Assembly: GCA_016124495.1 (NCBI GenBank)
Contig: WGNP01000007.1
Coordinates: 124,001-188,000, forward strand
Length of the DNA: 64,000 nucleotides
Source: Hyphomonas sp.
Lineage (GTDB): Bacteria; Pseudomonadota; Alphaproteobacteria; Caulobacterales; Hyphomonadaceae
Reading direction: 5' to 3'
The first letter of the stretch is position 1. Each line of letters starts with the position of its first letter. Both the position numbers and the translations under genes were made by a program. The notes beneath the pieces are model-generated. The model was not told the DNA's origin. It searched no databases and worked only from the letters and a program-made list of their open reading frames with translations. Shown one piece after another: positions 62,908-64,000 of this stretch.

Positions 62908-63690
62908 TTACGTCGCCCCGGGAGGCGGCCCTGGCGGCGGCGGGAAGTCGAGGCCGCTGGTGCCGGCAAGCGGGGTGCCTGCAACGACGGCCTCATAGAC
63001 CGCTTCGCCCACCGGCGAGAACCCGATGACCCGCGCCAGAAGGGTTGCCCCTATCAGGATGCCGATCCCCCAGAACCAGGCCGGGTGTGGCCGTCCGTGG
63101 GTGCGCCAGTCGTAGAGGATGCCGATGACCGGGAAGATCAGCGCGACCAGCGCTGCAATCTCGAAGGCATAAGGTGGCAGCAAAGGCATCGGCAGGAGCC
63201 GTCCGAAACCCGGCCCCATCAGCAGCACGAAGGAACCGATCTGCAGGCGTGCATGCCAGTCGGTCTGCCTGCGCAATATGTAGGCTGCGACGAGCAGGCC
63301 GATCGCGGCATAGAGCAACAATGGATTGGCGATGATGAAATGCTGCGGCTGGAAGAAGAACGGCGTGCGCCCGGTCTGCACCGCCGCGACCGTTATCCAG
63401 GTTCCGAAAACAAGAAGGCCGAGCGCCCAGATGGCCGCCAGCTTGCCGACATTCCGGTGAAGCGCAATGTTGCCCGCTCCGGCGAGCCAGACTTGCGTCA
63501 GTACAATGGCGACCCAGCCCATGAACACAACGGCGTGGGCGTGAACCACCAGCGGCGCGCCGAAGCCCGACCGGCCCATTGCCAGCTGGACGACGAAACC
63601 GGCCACAAGGATGAGGGCCATGCCGGTTGCGAGGTTGCGGATAAAGCGGCGATCGTCCGCCACGGGCGCAGAAGTATGGGCAGTCGTCAT
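62908..63690 (-). CDS. Seven-TM membrane protein, unknown
   Basis: Protein of 260 residues with about seven hydrophobic segments and His residues that could bind haem (VVHAHAVVFMG, NIALHRNVGK, QHFIIANP, DWHARLQIGS). The C-terminus is Pro/Gly-rich (FPPPPGPPPGAT). I do not recognise the family with certainty; it resembles uncharacterised membrane proteins of the alphaproteobacteria with cytochrome b-like placement of His. It lies upstream of the hydratase on the same strand with a small membrane-protein gene further upstream. Confidence 0.75.
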   Translation of the reverse strand: MTTAHTSAPVADDRRFIRNLATGMALILVAGFVVQLAMGRSGFGAPLVVHAHAVVFMGWVAIVLTQVWLAGAGNIALHRNVGKLAAIWALGLLVFGTWITVAAVQTGRTPFFFQPQHFIIANPLLLYAAIGLLVAAYILRRQTDWHARLQIGSFVLLMGPGFGRLLPMPLLPPYAFEIAALVALIFPVIGILYDWRTHGRPHPAWFWGIGILIGATLLARVIGFSPVGEAVYEAVVAGTPLAGTSGLDFPPPPGPPPGAT

Positions 63691-63782
63691 GAAACTCTCC
63701 CCGGTTTCGACAGAAGCTCGACAACGGAGTAACCCAGGTCCCAGCCGCTCACAAGCGGCCGGAAAGTACGGGGTCGGACAGC

Positions 63783-64000
63783 CTACTTGAAAACCTCCTC
63801 AGGCTCTGCCTTCGGGTTCCGGTCCATGCGCGCCGTCATCAGGCAGGCCTGCCCCACAAGGAGAAAGAGCACAGAAACAACGCCAGCGAGAAGGATTGCG
63901 GGCCCAAAGTAAAGCAAGGTGTCTCCACCCGACATCACCGCCGAACCGATCAGCCAGAAGCCGCTTGCGGCAAAGAATGCGCCAATTGCAAAGGACAAGA
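63783..64000 (-). CDS. Small membrane protein, start beyond window
   Basis: The open frame runs off the right edge. The visible 70 residues hold two TM helices (FAIGAFFAASGFWLIGSAV and LLYFGPAILLAGVVSVLFLLVG) and a short charged tail ending EPEEVFK. A TTG at 63998 is the only start-like codon inside and has no ribosome site, so the true start is probably outside. Family unknown. It precedes the seven-TM protein by 92 bases. Confidence 0.6.
   Translation of the reverse strand, partial: LSFAIGAFFAASGFWLIGSAVMSGGDTLLYFGPAILLAGVVSVLFLLVGQACLMTARMDRNPKAEPEEVFK

Overview
The window is about 64 kb of high-GC, densely coding chromosome. It looks like an alphaproteobacterium of the Hyphomonas/Caulobacterales-Rhodobacterales type. 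This rests on three things: cytochrome c maturation genes of the System I (ccm) type, a Do protease followed by an OmpR/HAMP-kinase pair, and a leucine/valine-degradation plus TonB-receptor lifestyle. The taxonomic placement is inference. I see no rRNA, tRNA, CRISPR array, integrase or transposase.

Positions 1-10 kb hold envelope stress and cytochrome c assembly. A DegP-like protease (cut by the left edge), a response regulator and a histidine kinase run rightward. They collide tail to tail with a leftward block of PepSY protein, response regulator, histidine kinase, ccmI-like, ccmE and ccmF. A DnaJ-class co-chaperone follows. Positions 10.5-13 kb carry a ParA-like ATPase with a coupled unknown partner and a tyrosine-phosphatase-like enzyme.

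Positions 13-23.4 kb are the most unusual part. A leftward operon encodes a TIR-TM-WD40 protein, a TIR-TM-OmpA protein, and a 1427-residue protein combining a TPR-like region, a trypsin-like protease, a domain with an L,D-transpeptidase-type His/Cys signature and a peptidoglycan-binding domain. It ends with a DUF1353 protein. A small RyR-domain protein converges on its end. Together they look like an undescribed envelope-anchored TIR conflict or stress system.

Positions 23.5-33.5 kb hold cytochrome b561, cytidine deaminase, AMP nucleosidase, a decayed stretch, a TonB-dependent receptor divergent from an Rrf2 regulator, a broken META-domain gene, and a PhoX phosphatase. PhoX lies downstream of DUF1826 and DUF3299 genes. 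A palindrome resembling a Zur box separates these from a COG0523 (ZigA-like) GTPase, so this is probably a zinc-starvation regulon that includes a zinc-independent phosphatase. An HscC-type Hsp70 and a degenerate J-protein follow.

Positions 37.6-52 kb are catabolic. They hold a Baeyer-Villiger-type monooxygenase, a MaoC-like hydratase and a CaiB-family enzyme resembling the mesaconyl-CoA pair of the 3-hydroxypropionate bicycle. They also hold a leucine-degradation set (isovaleryl-CoA dehydrogenase, both methylcrotonyl-CoA carboxylase subunits, methylglutaconyl-CoA hydratase). That set is broken up by a toxin-antitoxin pair, a patatin-like lipase and small membrane proteins. Positions 52-64 kb hold a membrane-anchored lysozyme-like protein, MgtE, a second flavin monooxygenase, a tightly coupled four-gene surface-polysaccharide operon (ATP-grasp, flippase, acyltransferase, glycosyltransferase), two valine/fatty-acid genes and membrane proteins of unknown role.
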